From: Brachymonas denitrificans
GTDB taxonomy: Bacteria; Pseudomonadota; Gammaproteobacteria; Burkholderiales; Burkholderiaceae_C
Assembly (NCBI RefSeq): GCF_907163135.1
Contig: NZ_CAJQUA010000001.1
Span: 2,247,001-2,311,000 of the forward strand
DNA: 64,000 nt
Direction of reading: 5' to 3'
The notes beneath the pieces are model-generated. The model ran no database searches. It saw only the letters and a program-made list of their open reading frames with translations, and was not told the DNA's origin. The stretch's first letter is position 1, and each line of letters begins with the position of its first letter. A program made the position numbers and the translations under genes. Shown one piece after another: positions 20,338 through 30,437 of this stretch.

Positions 20338-23199
20338 TCACCAGGGTGCGCCAAACACCTCCCGCCACAGCGCGCGGCCGGCGTCGGCCTGGGATTGCAG
20401 CATGTCTTCGGGGAACACGGTGGATTCTTCGTCCAGCCGCGCGCGGTGCTGCATGCGGCGCAGTTCTCGATAGGCGGTGGCCGCCGCATGCCCCACCTGC
20501 CCGGGGAGAATGTCCAAGTCGTCGGCCCGCTCCAGCAGCGCGATATTGCCACGGTTCTCGATCATGGCCGGGTGCTCGCGGCTGTGCAGCAGCACCAGGT
20601 ACTGGGTGACGAATTCCACGTCGATCATGCCGCCATGGCTGTGCTTGAGCTCGAACACGCCGGGCTGTGCCGGGTGCGCCTGGCCCATGCGGCGGCGCAT
20701 GGCGATGATCTCGTCGGCCAGTGCCGCCGGATCGCGTTCGGCCGTGAGCACGGCGCTGCGGATGCGCTCGAAGTGCGCGCGCAGGCGGGCGCTGCCAAAA
20801 CAGCAACGCGCCCGCGTCATGGCCTGATGCTCCCACACCCAGGCGGTGTTGCTGCCACGCTGCAGCTGGTAGGCCTCGAAGGCATCCAGCGTGATGCTGA
20901 GCAGGCCCGAGTTGCCATTGGGCCGCAATTCGGTGTCGATTTCGTACAGGTCGCCCTCGCCGGTCTTGACGGTCAGCCAGGAGATCAGCTTGCGCACCAG
21001 GCCGGCATAGACCTCGCCGGCGCGTTCGCAGTCGTCTTCGTAGACGAACACCAGGTCCAGATCGCTGCCGTAGCCCAGTTCCAGCCCGCCCAGCTTGCCA
21101 TAGGCGATGATGGCGAAGCGGTCGGCAATGTCGGCATCGTCCGGGCCGCTCCAGCCCAGCTTGCGGGCGCGCGGCAGGTAGCGCTGCCAGCACCAGCGCG
21201 TGGCGATGGCGAGCACGGCATCGGCCAGCGCGCTCAGGTCGTCGGCCACCTGCTCCACCGTGAGGCGGCCGTCCAGGTCGCGCGCCAGCGTGCGGAAGGT
21301 TTCGGCGTGCATGGCGCGGCGCAACAGGTTGAGCAGCGATTCCTCGTCGTCTTCGCCGGTGGACTGCAGCGATTCGATGCGGCGGCGCAGGTCATCCTGG
21401 AAATCGGCGGCGCTGAAGCGCTCTTCCAGCATGGCATTGCTGGTCAGCTCGTCGATCACCGCCGGATGCTGGATCAGGTAGCGCGCCGGCCACTTGGCCA
21501 CGCCGAGCAGGCGCAGCAGGCGTTCGTGCACGGCCGGGCGCTCCAGCAGCATGGCCAGATAGCTCTCGCGCCGCAACAGCGTCTCGATCCAGTCGATGAA
21601 GCGCAGCACGCCCTCGGTGGTCACGCCCTGCTGCGGGCCATCCTCGTGCAGCCACTGCACGGTGCGCTGCATCAGGCGCATCAGGCGCGCACGGGCCTCC
21701 AGCCGCAGCGCCTGCACGCGGGTGTGCTCGCGCCATTGCTCCACGCGTTGCGCCAGCACCGGCGTGGCGGCCAGCAGCGCGGTCAGCTCGCCGATGTCAT
21801 CGGCCGAGCGGGCGATGTCGCTGCCGTTCTTCTGGCAGGTTTTGCATTCGCCGCTGTCGCCGCCCAGCAGCGCGTCGAACTCGCGCGCCACCAGTTCGCG
21901 GTGGCGCATCAGCTCCTGCAGGAAGGGGCAGGCACTCTCATAGCCCATGGTGTGGGCAATCCATTCCAGATCGTCCTCGTTGGTGGGCAGCAGGTGCGTC
22001 TGCTGGTCGTCCAGATACTGGATGCGGTGCTCGACGCGGCGCAGGAAGATGTAGGCTTCGGCCAGTTCGGCGGCGATTTCGGGCGTCATCAGCCCGGCGT
22101 GGCTCACCCGTTCCAGCGCCTCCAGCGTGGGGCGCGTGCGCAGCTCGGGAAACTGGCCGCCGCGCACCACCTGCAGCAGCTGCACGGTGAATTCGATCTC
22201 GCGGATGCCGCCGCGCGAGAGTTTCACGTCATTGGCGCGCTCGGGCCGTCCGGCGCTGCGCTTGGCCGCATGGTCGCGGATCTGGCGGTGCAGCACACGC
22301 AGCGATTCGAACACGTTGTAGTCGAGATAGCGGCGGAACACGAAGGGCAGCACCACGTTGCGCAGCGCCTGGCCGGCGCCGTCCTCGATGCTGGCACGCG
22401 GCGCCACGCAGCGGCTTTTCATCCAGGCAAAGCGCTCCCATTCGCGGCCCTGCACCATCAGGTACTCTTCCAGCGCATCGAGCGAGGACACGGTGGGGCC
22501 CGAATTGCCATTGGGGCGCAGCGCCAGATCGACGCGGAACACGAAGCCGTGCTCGGTGGTCTCGCCCACCAGCGCGTAGATGATCTTGACCGCGCGCGTG
22601 AAATATTCCTGGAAGCTGGTGCGGCCGGCGCCGCTGGGCCGGCCATCGGGCCCGGGGCGGCCACCGGTTTCGCCATCGCACTCGTAGATGTAGATCAGGT
22701 CGATGTCGCTGGAGACGTTGAGCTCGCGCGCGCCCAGCTTGCCCATGCCCATGATCCACAGCTTGCAGCGGCTGCCGTCCGGCTTGAGCGGGGCGCCGAA
22801 GCGGGCATCGAGCTGCTCGAAGGCTTCCATGCAGGCGATGTCCAGCGCGATTTCGGCCAGCCAGGTCACGCTCAGGGCAATGTCGGGCATGGGGGCGCCG
22901 GCGTCGCAGTCGAGCACGGCCAGGCGCTCCATGACCAGCTGGCGCAGCATGCGCAGGGCGCCGCCCACGTCCAGCCCGCGTTCGCGCAGGGTCCGGTAGC
23001 AGGCGCGCATACCGTCGCGGTCCGGCAGGCCGGGAGCGAGCAGCGGCAGCTCCTTCCCGTAGCGGCGGTGCAGGCGCTGGATGAAGCGTGAATGCAGCGC
23101 ACGGCTGGCGGTAACAGGGTGCACCACGTCTGGACTGCCTGCCGGTGCCGGTGATAATGTGCTGTGCGGCGTGTGCAGGGGATTGCTCTGGTTGTTCAT
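20338..23199 (-). CDS. glnE: Glutamine synthetase adenylyltransferase / deadenylase
   Basis: 953 residues, bifunctional regulator of glutamine synthetase. Two nucleotidyltransferase domains are visible: the deadenylylase site MGMGKLGARELNVSSDIDLI (about 150-170) and the adenylyltransferase site AYGKLGGLELGYGSDLDLVF in the second half, each with the G-S-D-x-D-L type metal motif. Start at MNNQSNPLHTPHS (ATG 23199); the open frame runs thousands of bases further upstream only because it is antisense to yhdP. Divergent from yhdP with 27 bp between start codons. Confidence 0.95.
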   Translation of the reverse strand: MNNQSNPLHTPHSTLSPAPAGSPDVVHPVTASRALHSRFIQRLHRRYGKELPLLAPGLPDRDGMRACYRTLRERGLDVGGALRMLRQLVMERLAVLDCDAGAPMPDIALSVTWLAEIALDIACMEAFEQLDARFGAPLKPDGSRCKLWIMGMGKLGARELNVSSDIDLIYIYECDGETGGRPGPDGRPSGAGRTSFQEYFTRAVKIIYALVGETTEHGFVFRVDLALRPNGNSGPTVSSLDALEEYLMVQGREWERFAWMKSRCVAPRASIEDGAGQALRNVVLPFVFRRYLDYNVFESLRVLHRQIRDHAAKRSAGRPERANDVKLSRGGIREIEFTVQLLQVVRGGQFPELRTRPTLEALERVSHAGLMTPEIAAELAEAYIFLRRVEHRIQYLDDQQTHLLPTNEDDLEWIAHTMGYESACPFLQELMRHRELVAREFDALLGGDSGECKTCQKNGSDIARSADDIGELTALLAATPVLAQRVEQWREHTRVQALRLEARARLMRLMQRTVQWLHEDGPQQGVTTEGVLRFIDWIETLLRRESYLAMLLERPAVHERLLRLLGVAKWPARYLIQHPAVIDELTSNAMLEERFSAADFQDDLRRRIESLQSTGEDDEESLLNLLRRAMHAETFRTLARDLDGRLTVEQVADDLSALADAVLAIATRWCWQRYLPRARKLGWSGPDDADIADRFAIIAYGKLGGLELGYGSDLDLVFVYEDDCERAGEVYAGLVRKLISWLTVKTGEGDLYEIDTELRPNGNSGLLSITLDAFEAYQLQRGSNTAWVWEHQAMTRARCCFGSARLRAHFERIRSAVLTAERDPAALADEIIAMRRRMGQAHPAQPGVFELKHSHGGMIDVEFVTQYLVLLHSREHPAMIENRGNIALLERADDLDILPGQVGHAAATAYRELRRMQHRARLDEESTVFPEDMLQSQADAGRALWREVFGAPW

Positions 23200-23226
23200 G
23201 CCCGTTTTTTTCTCGTTGCGGAGCCC

Positions 23227-26200
23227 ATGCAGGAAGTCGCCTCGCCCCCCAGTCCTCCCAAGCGCCGCCGGCTGACCTGGCTCCGGCGCGCCTTGCGCTG
23301 GCTGTGGCTGACGGCGGCCTTGCTGCTGGGGCTGTTCGGCCTGCTTGCAGTGGTGCTGCAATATGCCATTCTGCCGCACATCGACAGTTTCCGCCCGCGC
23401 ATCGAACAAGCCGCCAGCCAGGCGCTCGGCAAGCCGGTGCGCATCGGCCGCATCGTGGTGCTGCAGCAGGGCTGGGAGCCCACCATCGCCATGGAGCAGC
23501 TCACGGTCGAGGACGGCAACGGCCGCCATGGCCTGCGCGTGCAGAGCGTGCAGGCGGTGGTCTCGCTGCAGGCTGCGCTGCTGCGCTCGGGCTTCGAGCG
23601 GCTGCAGGTGTTCACGCCCGAACTGGAGGCGCGCCGCAACCCCGACGGCACGGTAGACGTGGCCGGCGTGCGACTGGCACAGGGCAAGGGCGGCGATTCC
23701 GGCCCGGCGCTGAACTGGCTGCTGTCCCAGCCCGAGCTGGCCATTCACAACGGCAGCATCCGCTGGACCGACGACCAGCGCCAGCAGCCCCCGCTGCTGC
23801 TCTCGAAGGTGGAGGCCAGCCTGACCAACGCCGGCACCTCGCATTCGCTGCAGATCAGCGCCACGCCGCCGCAGGGCTGGGGCCAGCCCATCCTGTTCAT
23901 CAGCGACTGGTCGCACCCGCTGTTCGGCGACCGCACACTGTGGCGCAACTGGAATGGCGTGGCTTATGCCGACATGCCCGAGCTGGACGTGTCGCAGCTG
24001 CGCCGCTACATGGAGATCGGCCACAACGTGGATCTGCGCAAGGGCCACGGCCGCATGCGCGTGTGGGCCGACTTCAAGGAAATGCGCAGCAGCACCGCCA
24101 CCGTCGACGCCCAGCTCGACGAGGTGGACATGACGCTGGGCCAGGGCCTGCCGCCGCTGGCACTCAAGAACATCCGCAGCATGTTCAGCGTGCAGTTTGC
24201 CTCGGACGAGAAGCCGTCCGAAGAAAAGAATCCATCGGGTGCCCCGGCCAATTCCACCTATACCTTCAACACGCAGGAACTGGTCTTCACCACGCTCAGC
24301 AACCGCCAGTGGTCCGGCGGCAACGTGCGGGTGGAAATGAAGAACGGTACCCAGCGCCCCGACAGCAGCGGCCTGGTGCAGGGCGACAACTGGGATCTCG
24401 GCATCATCTTCGAACTCGCGGGTAGCCTGCCGCTGGGCGAGGCCATGCTGGAAGCGCTGGAAACCTACCAGCCCGGCGGCCATCTGGACGACATCACCCT
24501 CACCTGGAAAGGCAACATCAACCAGCCGTCGGCCTACAGCGCCAAGGGCTCGGCCAGACAGATCGGCTGGCTCTCGCGCCAGGGACCTTTCAACCGCAAG
24601 AAGGACCGCTTCGAGCCTGGCACGCCGGGCGTCGAAGGCGCCGCGGTGGATTTCGACCTGACCGAGCGCGGCGGCCGCATGGACATCGCCATGCGCAAGG
24701 GCAATGTGGTGCTGCCCGGCGTGTTCGAGGAGCCACGCGTGCCGTTCGACCGCTTCGATGCCAAGGTGCTGTGGGAGATCGACGGCGACGCCATCAAGGC
24801 CACGCTGCCGGAGGTGCGCTTTGCCAATGCCGATGCCAAAGGCTCGCTCAAGGCAGAGTGGCGCACGCGCGAACTGGTGGGCGACGAGCCGGCCGCCAAC
24901 CGTTTTCCCGGCTTGCTCGATCTGAGCGCCACCATGGAAAGCGCCCGCGCCGAGCGCGTCCACCGCTACCTGCCGCTGTCGCTGGGCAAGATGGCGCGCG
25001 AGTATGTGCAGCTGGCCGTGCGTGACGGCGACATCCGCAATGCGAAGGTCACCATCAAGGGTGATCTCGACCATATTCCCAACAAGCGCGACAAGGACGG
25101 CAAGCCGGTGCCCAGCGTGTTCCGCTTCGAGGTGCCGCTGGTCAACGCCAATTACCAGTTCCTGCCGCCGAAGCTGCAAAAGCCGGGCGATCTGCCCTGG
25201 CCGGCGCTCACGCATCTGAATGGCAAGCTCATCATCGACCACAACCGGCTGGAGATCGTCGATGCCAAGGCACGCTTCAGCACTGCGCCGGATCTGGTGG
25301 TGCACGAGCTGGCCGCCACCGTGCCCGATCTGGCGCACGACCTGACCGTGGGCGTGGCCGCACGCGCCTCCGGTCCGCTCTCGCAGGCACTGCATCTGGC
25401 CAACACCTCGCCGCTTACCGTCATCGCCAACCACGCGCTGGAAAAGGCCACGGCCACCGGCAATACCGACCTGACCATTGCGCTGGGCCTGCCCATCAAC
25501 CACATGGACAACGCCAAGGTGGAAGGCCAGGTGGTGCTCAAAAGCAATGACCTGCGCATCACGCCCGAAACCCCGCTGCTGGCGGGCAGCACCGGCGCGG
25601 TCGCCTTCACCGAAAAGGGCTTCGAGCTGCGCCAGGTGCGCACGCACATGCTGGGCGGCAGCGCCACGCTGGCCGGCGGCCTGAAATCCGCCACGCGCCC
25701 GGGCGAAAAGCGCCAGATCGTGTTCAACGCCGAGGGCGACTTCAGCGCCGAGGGCCTGCGCCAGGAGCGCATGGTCAGCTTCGTGGCGCCGCTGGCCGGC
25801 TATATGCAGGGGCGCAGCAGTTACAAGGCCAGGCTGCAGTTCGACCGCGGCGCGCCCGAACTCACCATCGACACCGACCTGAACGGCATGGCGCTGAACC
25901 TGCCGGCGCCGCTGTCCAAGCCGGCAGCCGGCAGCCTGCCGCTGCACATCGAAAACACGGTGGTCAGCAACTACACCGACCGCAACGGCAAGCTGATGCC
26001 GGCCGAAGACCGGCTGCTGGTGCGCGCCGGCCAGCAGGTGTCGGTGCACTATGTGCGCGACGTGCGCGGCAAGGAGCCGCGCGTGCTGCGCGGCAGTATC
26101 GCCATCGGCGAGCGCGCGCACGAGAACCTGCCACCCCTGCCCGAGAGCGACGTGCACGCGCTGGTGCTGCTGGATGCGGTGGACGTGGACGCCTGGCAGC

Positions 26201-27729
26201 AGGTGCTGCAGCGCATCTCCGCCGCGCCTGCGCTGGCCGGCAGCCGCCAGGACAGCGGCAGCGGCGACGACCTGAGCTACCTGCCCAGCGTGCTCGCCAT
26301 CCAGACCACCTCGCTCAAGATTGCCGACCGCAAACTGGAAAACCTGGTGATCGGTGGCTCGCGCGAGGGCCGCCTCTGGCGCTTCACGCTCGATTCGCGC
26401 CAGATCAACGGCTATATCGAATACCTGCAGCCACGCGGCAACAACATGGGCAGCGTCAAGGCGCGGCTGGCGCGCCTGATCATCGAGCCGGCCCAGGTGG
26501 AAGACGTGAAGGAAATCGTGCGCAAGACCGAGGATCCGGAACGCCTGCCGGCGCTGGACATCGAGGCCACCAACGTCGACGTGCTGGGCTACAAGCTCGA
26601 CAAGCTGGTGCTGCTGGCCAGCAACTCCGCCACTCCCATGGTGGCCGATGCCCCGCTGGTGGATGAACCGGAAGACGCCAGCACCGGCTGGCGCATCCAC
26701 CAGCTCACCGCCACCGTGCCCGACAGCGTGCTGCATGGCAGCGGCGTCTGGGGCCAGCCGCGCAACGCCCGCCTGCCCGACGGCACCCCGGCGCGCCGCT
26801 TCGTGGCCCTGAACGTGCGGCTGGAGACCACCAATCTCGGCAACATGCTCGACCATTTCGGCGCGAAGGATCTGGTGGCCGGCGGCGCGGGCGTGCTGGC
26901 CGGCACCATCCGCTGGCGCGGCTCGCCCATCTCGATCGACATGGCCACGCTGGACGGCACCGTGCGCATGGACGTGCGCAACGGCCGTGTCACCAAGGTC
27001 GACCCGGGCGCGGCACGGCTGATCAGCCTGTTCAGCCTGCAGGCGCTGTCCAAGCTGGGCGCCAACCCCGGCCGGGGCTTTGCCTTCGACCGTGTCGGCG
27101 GCATGCTGCGTATCAACAACGGTATCGTGACGACGGACGATACCGAAGTCATCGGCACCACCATGGCCGATGTGAAGGTCAACGGCCAAGTCTCGCTGCT
27201 GGAACAGACGCTGAACCTCGACGTGCTGGTGCAGCCCAAGATCGACCTGGGCGGCGCGGCGCTGATTGCTGCGGCGGTGAATCCGGCCATCGGCCTGGGC
27301 ACCTATTTTGCACAGCTGCTGCTGAGCGAATCGATCAATTCGGCCGCGACGCAGGTGCTGCACATCAGCGGGCCGTGGAACAAGCCGGTGGTCGACACGC
27401 TCAAGGGCGAAGCGGCCAGCGAAGCCGCGCGCCGCATCCTGGTCAGCCACTCCACGCCACGCCCGGTGGACCCGCTGTGGGACTGGTGGCCGGTTACCGG
27501 CAGCAGCCTGATGTGGGACTGGTGGCCCGTGACCGGCCAGGGCAGCAACTACTTCGGCGCCTACCCCGTGCCGCCCACGGCACCGGTGCGCGACCTGCCG
27601 GCCGATGCGCCTGAAGCGGCGCCCCCCGCAGAACCCGCCACGCCGGCCGTGCCGGAAGCTCCCACCCCTCCCGCGCCAGCGGCAGCCACCCTGCCTGCAA
27701 CCCGCCCCGAGGCCGAGCCCGTCAACTGA
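23227..27729 (+). CDS. yhdP: YhdP family AsmA-like envelope protein
   Basis: About 1500 residues. One N-terminal membrane anchor (about 24-50, LWLTAALLLGLFGLLAVVLQY), then a huge periplasmic beta-rich body. The C-terminal AsmA-like region contains GTIRWRGSP and GTYFAQLLLSESINSA. YhdP/TamB/YdbH proteins are bridge-like carriers of phospholipid to the outer membrane. Start ATG 23227 after GCGGAG; an extension to 23164 would overlap glnE. Near the end WDWWPVTG occurs twice in 12-residue register, followed by a Pro/Ala-rich tail. Its stop overlaps the convergent FAD oxidase stop by 8 bp. Confidence 0.93.
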   Translation: MQEVASPPSPPKRRRLTWLRRALRWLWLTAALLLGLFGLLAVVLQYAILPHIDSFRPRIEQAASQALGKPVRIGRIVVLQQGWEPTIAMEQLTVEDGNGRHGLRVQSVQAVVSLQAALLRSGFERLQVFTPELEARRNPDGTVDVAGVRLAQGKGGDSGPALNWLLSQPELAIHNGSIRWTDDQRQQPPLLLSKVEASLTNAGTSHSLQISATPPQGWGQPILFISDWSHPLFGDRTLWRNWNGVAYADMPELDVSQLRRYMEIGHNVDLRKGHGRMRVWADFKEMRSSTATVDAQLDEVDMTLGQGLPPLALKNIRSMFSVQFASDEKPSEEKNPSGAPANSTYTFNTQELVFTTLSNRQWSGGNVRVEMKNGTQRPDSSGLVQGDNWDLGIIFELAGSLPLGEAMLEALETYQPGGHLDDITLTWKGNINQPSAYSAKGSARQIGWLSRQGPFNRKKDRFEPGTPGVEGAAVDFDLTERGGRMDIAMRKGNVVLPGVFEEPRVPFDRFDAKVLWEIDGDAIKATLPEVRFANADAKGSLKAEWRTRELVGDEPAANRFPGLLDLSATMESARAERVHRYLPLSLGKMAREYVQLAVRDGDIRNAKVTIKGDLDHIPNKRDKDGKPVPSVFRFEVPLVNANYQFLPPKLQKPGDLPWPALTHLNGKLIIDHNRLEIVDAKARFSTAPDLVVHELAATVPDLAHDLTVGVAARASGPLSQALHLANTSPLTVIANHALEKATATGNTDLTIALGLPINHMDNAKVEGQVVLKSNDLRITPETPLLAGSTGAVAFTEKGFELRQVRTHMLGGSATLAGGLKSATRPGEKRQIVFNAEGDFSAEGLRQERMVSFVAPLAGYMQGRSSYKARLQFDRGAPELTIDTDLNGMALNLPAPLSKPAAGSLPLHIENTVVSNYTDRNGKLMPAEDRLLVRAGQQVSVHYVRDVRGKEPRVLRGSIAIGERAHENLPPLPESDVHALVLLDAVDVDAWQQVLQRISAAPALAGSRQDSGSGDDLSYLPSVLAIQTTSLKIADRKLENLVIGGSREGRLWRFTLDSRQINGYIEYLQPRGNNMGSVKARLARLIIEPAQVEDVKEIVRKTEDPERLPALDIEATNVDVLGYKLDKLVLLASNSATPMVADAPLVDEPEDASTGWRIHQLTATVPDSVLHGSGVWGQPRNARLPDGTPARRFVALNVRLETTNLGNMLDHFGAKDLVAGGAGVLAGTIRWRGSPISIDMATLDGTVRMDVRNGRVTKVDPGAARLISLFSLQALSKLGANPGRGFAFDRVGGMLRINNGIVTTDDTEVIGTTMADVKVNGQVSLLEQTLNLDVLVQPKIDLGGAALIAAAVNPAIGLGTYFAQLLLSESINSAATQVLHISGPWNKPVVDTLKGEAASEAARRILVSHSTPRPVDPLWDWWPVTGSSLMWDWWPVTGQGSNYFGAYPVPPTAPVRDLPADAPEAAPPAEPATPAVPEAPTPPAPAAATLPATRPEAEPVN
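27478..27540 (+). repeat. In-frame 36 bp tandem duplication in the yhdP 3' end
   Basis: The codons for WDWWPVTG are present twice, 36 bp apart, with a few silent differences (GGCCGGTTACC versus GGCCCGTGACC). The divergence shows the duplication is not recent. Confidence 0.8.
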
Positions 27730-29161
27730 AAATCTTGCCCGGATTCAGGATGTTGTGCGGATCAAGCGCCTGCTTGATGGCACGCATCATGGCAATCGCG
27801 CCCTCGCCCGCCTCGTCGCGCAGAAAGCCCATCTTGTGCAGGCCGATGCCATGCTCGCCGGTGCAGGTCCCGCCCATGGCAATGGCACGGCTCACCAGCG
27901 CATGGTTGAGCTGCTCGGCGCGGGCGCACTCGTCGGCATCCTCGGGATCGACCAGATAGCCGAAATGGAAATTGCCGTCGCCCACATGGCCGACCAGAAA
28001 GAACGGGATGCCCGAAGCCACAGTTTCTTCCGCCGACACCAGCAGGCAATCGGCCAGGCGGCTGATCGGCACGCAGGTGTCGGTGCTGATGGCGCGGCAG
28101 CCGGGGCGCGAAGCCAGCGCGGCGAACAGCGCGTTGTGGCGCGCCGTCCAGAGGCGGGTGCGCTCCTCGGGCGTTACCGCCCACTGAAAATCGGCGCCGC
28201 CGTTGTCGCTGGCAATCTCCTGCACGGTGGCGGCCTGTTCCTCCACGCCGGCGGGCGAGCCGTGGAATTCCATCAGCAGCATGGGCGACTCGGGCAGATC
28301 CATCTTGCTGTAGGCGTTGACCATGCGTACCGAGTTGGCGTCGATCAACTCGCAGCGCGCAATCGGCACTCCGAGCTGGATGATCTGGATCACCGTCTGC
28401 ACCGCCTCGGCAATGCCGGGGAACATGCAGGTGGCGGCCGACACTGCCTCGGGCAGCGGATGCACGCGCAGGGTGATCTCGGTCATCACGCCCAGCGTGC
28501 CCTCGCTGCCCACCATCAGGCGCGTCAGGTCGTAGCCGGCGCTGCTCTTGCGCGCGCGCGTGCCGGTGCGGATCACTTCGCCGGAACTGGTCACCACCTC
28601 GAGCGCCAGCACGTTCTCGCGCATGGTGCCGTAACGCACGGCGTTGGTGCCGCTGGCGCGGGTGGCGCACATGCCGCCGATGCTGGCATCGGCGCCCGGG
28701 TCGATCGGGAAGAACAGGCCGTCGTGGCGCAGCGCCTCGTTCAGCTGCTTGCGCGTCACGCCGGGCTGCACGGTCACGGTCAGGTCTTCGGCATTGACGG
28801 CCACGATCTGGTTCATGCGGTTCAGATCCAGGCTGATGCCGCCCTGCACCGCCAGCAGGTGGCCTTCGAGCGAGGAGCCGGCACCGAAGGGGATTACCGG
28901 CACGCGGTAATGCGTGGCCAGCTTCAGCAGATCGGCCACGTCCTCGCTGCCTTCGGCAAACACCACGGCATCGGGCGGCGGCACGTTGTAGACCGATTCG
29001 TCGCGGCCATGCTGTTCGCGCAGCGCCAGCGAGGTAGCCAGCTGCGCACCGAAGCGCTGCTGCAGCGCCTGCAGCAGTTCGGCCGGCAGCGGACGCGGCT
29101 GCAGGTGGGCACTCAGATCGTGGGCATGGGGCCGGGTGGCGGCTTCGGCGCTGGCAGGCAT
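27722..29161 (-). CDS. FAD-linked oxidase, GlcD/D-lactate dehydrogenase type
   Basis: 479 residues. The N-terminal FAD_binding_4 domain shows VPVIPFGAGSSLEGH, TVQPGVTRKQLNEAL and GGMCATRASGTNAVRYG. The C-terminal FAD-oxidase_C domain has VGHVGDGNFHF and GTCTGEHGIGLHKMGFL, and the end ALDPHNILNPGKIF. Members oxidise D-lactate, glycolate or other 2-hydroxy acids and pass electrons to cytochrome or quinone. The start MPASAEAATRPHAHD is after a GGAG-type site; the upstream open frame is antisense. Stands alone, without glcE or glcF. Confidence 0.93.
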   Translation of the reverse strand: MPASAEAATRPHAHDLSAHLQPRPLPAELLQALQQRFGAQLATSLALREQHGRDESVYNVPPPDAVVFAEGSEDVADLLKLATHYRVPVIPFGAGSSLEGHLLAVQGGISLDLNRMNQIVAVNAEDLTVTVQPGVTRKQLNEALRHDGLFFPIDPGADASIGGMCATRASGTNAVRYGTMRENVLALEVVTSSGEVIRTGTRARKSSAGYDLTRLMVGSEGTLGVMTEITLRVHPLPEAVSAATCMFPGIAEAVQTVIQIIQLGVPIARCELIDANSVRMVNAYSKMDLPESPMLLMEFHGSPAGVEEQAATVQEIASDNGGADFQWAVTPEERTRLWTARHNALFAALASRPGCRAISTDTCVPISRLADCLLVSAEETVASGIPFFLVGHVGDGNFHFGYLVDPEDADECARAEQLNHALVSRAIAMGGTCTGEHGIGLHKMGFLRDEAGEGAIAMMRAIKQALDPHNILNPGKIFS

Positions 29162-29452
29162 GGGGGAACTCCGTGAGGCGGAAAAAGCCCCATTGTGGCA
29201 TTGCGGGCCTGCCCGTGCAGGCAGACACCCTGTCCCGGCCGCACACAGCTTCTGTTGTCCCCGCGCACCTGGCCGGCCCGAATTCGGCACGCCGTCCCTC
29301 CGGCGTGCGCGCCATGGACACATTTGCATACCACTGTTGCCCCTGCAGCAGGCCACCTTTAGGCAAAATGGGCGACAGGGAATCACCAGCGGCGCCCCGC
29401 ACAAGGACGGGCGCGCCGGCCGGCTCCGGCCATTGACGAAAAGAACAACAGC

Positions 29453-30295
29453 ATGCAATCCTCCCCCACCTCTTCCGCAAGCACGGCGCCCGCTCCGGTG
29501 CGCTGGCACATCAGCGAGATCGACTTCAGCCGCATCGACATCCCGCGCATCCGCCACAATGGCGACCTGTTCTACCTGGTAACCAGCGCGTCCTTCATCG
29601 AAACCGGCTCGGACATGTACACGCGCAACCTGGTGCGCCACTACAGCGCCTATCCCGAGGTGGCCGAATGGCTGCAGCAGCGCTGGGAGCCGGAAGAACT
29701 GCAGCACGGGCTGGCGCTGCGCACCTACGTGGAAACGGTCTGGCCCGAATTCGACTGGCAGACCGCCTTCGACGCCTTCTTCACCGAATACGGCGCCCTG
29801 TGCACCGACGAGGAACTGGAGGAAGACCGCACGCTGGAACTGGTGGCGCGCTGCGTGGTCGAGACCGGCACCACCACCTATTACGAAACGCTGCGCAATC
29901 TCGCCACCGAACCGGTGCTGGCCGACCTGGCCAACCGCATCCGCACCGACGAGGTGCAGCACTACAAGTACTTCTTCCAGTATTTCCGCGAGCTGCAGGC
30001 CAGCCAGAAGCTCAGCCGCGCACGCATCGCCAGCGTGCTCTACAAGCGCCTGGCCGAGATGCGCGAAAGCGATTCGGACGTGGCGCTGCGCCATGTCTGG
30101 CAGCACCGCCCGCCGCTGTTCCGCGAAGACAGCTTCGAGCAGCAAAGCCAGCGCACCTACCAACTGGTGAGCAGCAGCCTGCCGATCGAGCAGGTGATCC
30201 GCATGCTGCTCAAGCCCATGGACCTGCCGAAACGGGTGGAAAAATGGGTGCAGCCGCCGTTGCAGAAATTGGGGCGCAGGCTGCTGTCGGCGTAA
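29453..30295 (+). CDS. Ferritin-like diiron protein, unassigned
   Basis: 280 residues. All-helical central part with two ligand-type helix pairs: FIETGSDMY and EPEELQHGLAL, then ETGTTTYYETLRN and DEVQHYKYFFQY. This is the E...ExxH / E...ExxH pattern of the ferritin-like and acyl-ACP desaturase superfamily. No signal peptide. Substrate unknown; it could be an oxygenase, desaturase or iron store. It diverges from the FAD oxidase over a 291 bp gap in which I see no clear motif. Confidence 0.7.
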   Translation: MQSSPTSSASTAPAPVRWHISEIDFSRIDIPRIRHNGDLFYLVTSASFIETGSDMYTRNLVRHYSAYPEVAEWLQQRWEPEELQHGLALRTYVETVWPEFDWQTAFDAFFTEYGALCTDEELEEDRTLELVARCVVETGTTTYYETLRNLATEPVLADLANRIRTDEVQHYKYFFQYFRELQASQKLSRARIASVLYKRLAEMRESDSDVALRHVWQHRPPLFREDSFEQQSQRTYQLVSSSLPIEQVIRMLLKPMDLPKRVEKWVQPPLQKLGRRLLSA

Positions 30296-30437
30296 CACCG
30301 CAGGGCAGCGCCAAGCCGCTGGTGCGTGCGGGGCAAGCGCTCGATTGCTCGTGAAGTTGGTCAGCGGCGCGCCTGCCGCGCAAGGACGAGCAGTTGATGC
30401 ATTGCCTGCCTGCTACGCGCGTGCGGCATGTGCGCGC

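Noticed and set aside
23200-27450. Minus-strand open frame of about 1400 codons continuous with glnE
   Set aside because: It is antisense to yhdP; the His/Gly/Ala-rich composition is a mirror of GC3-biased codons, and the glnE family starts at MNNQSNP.
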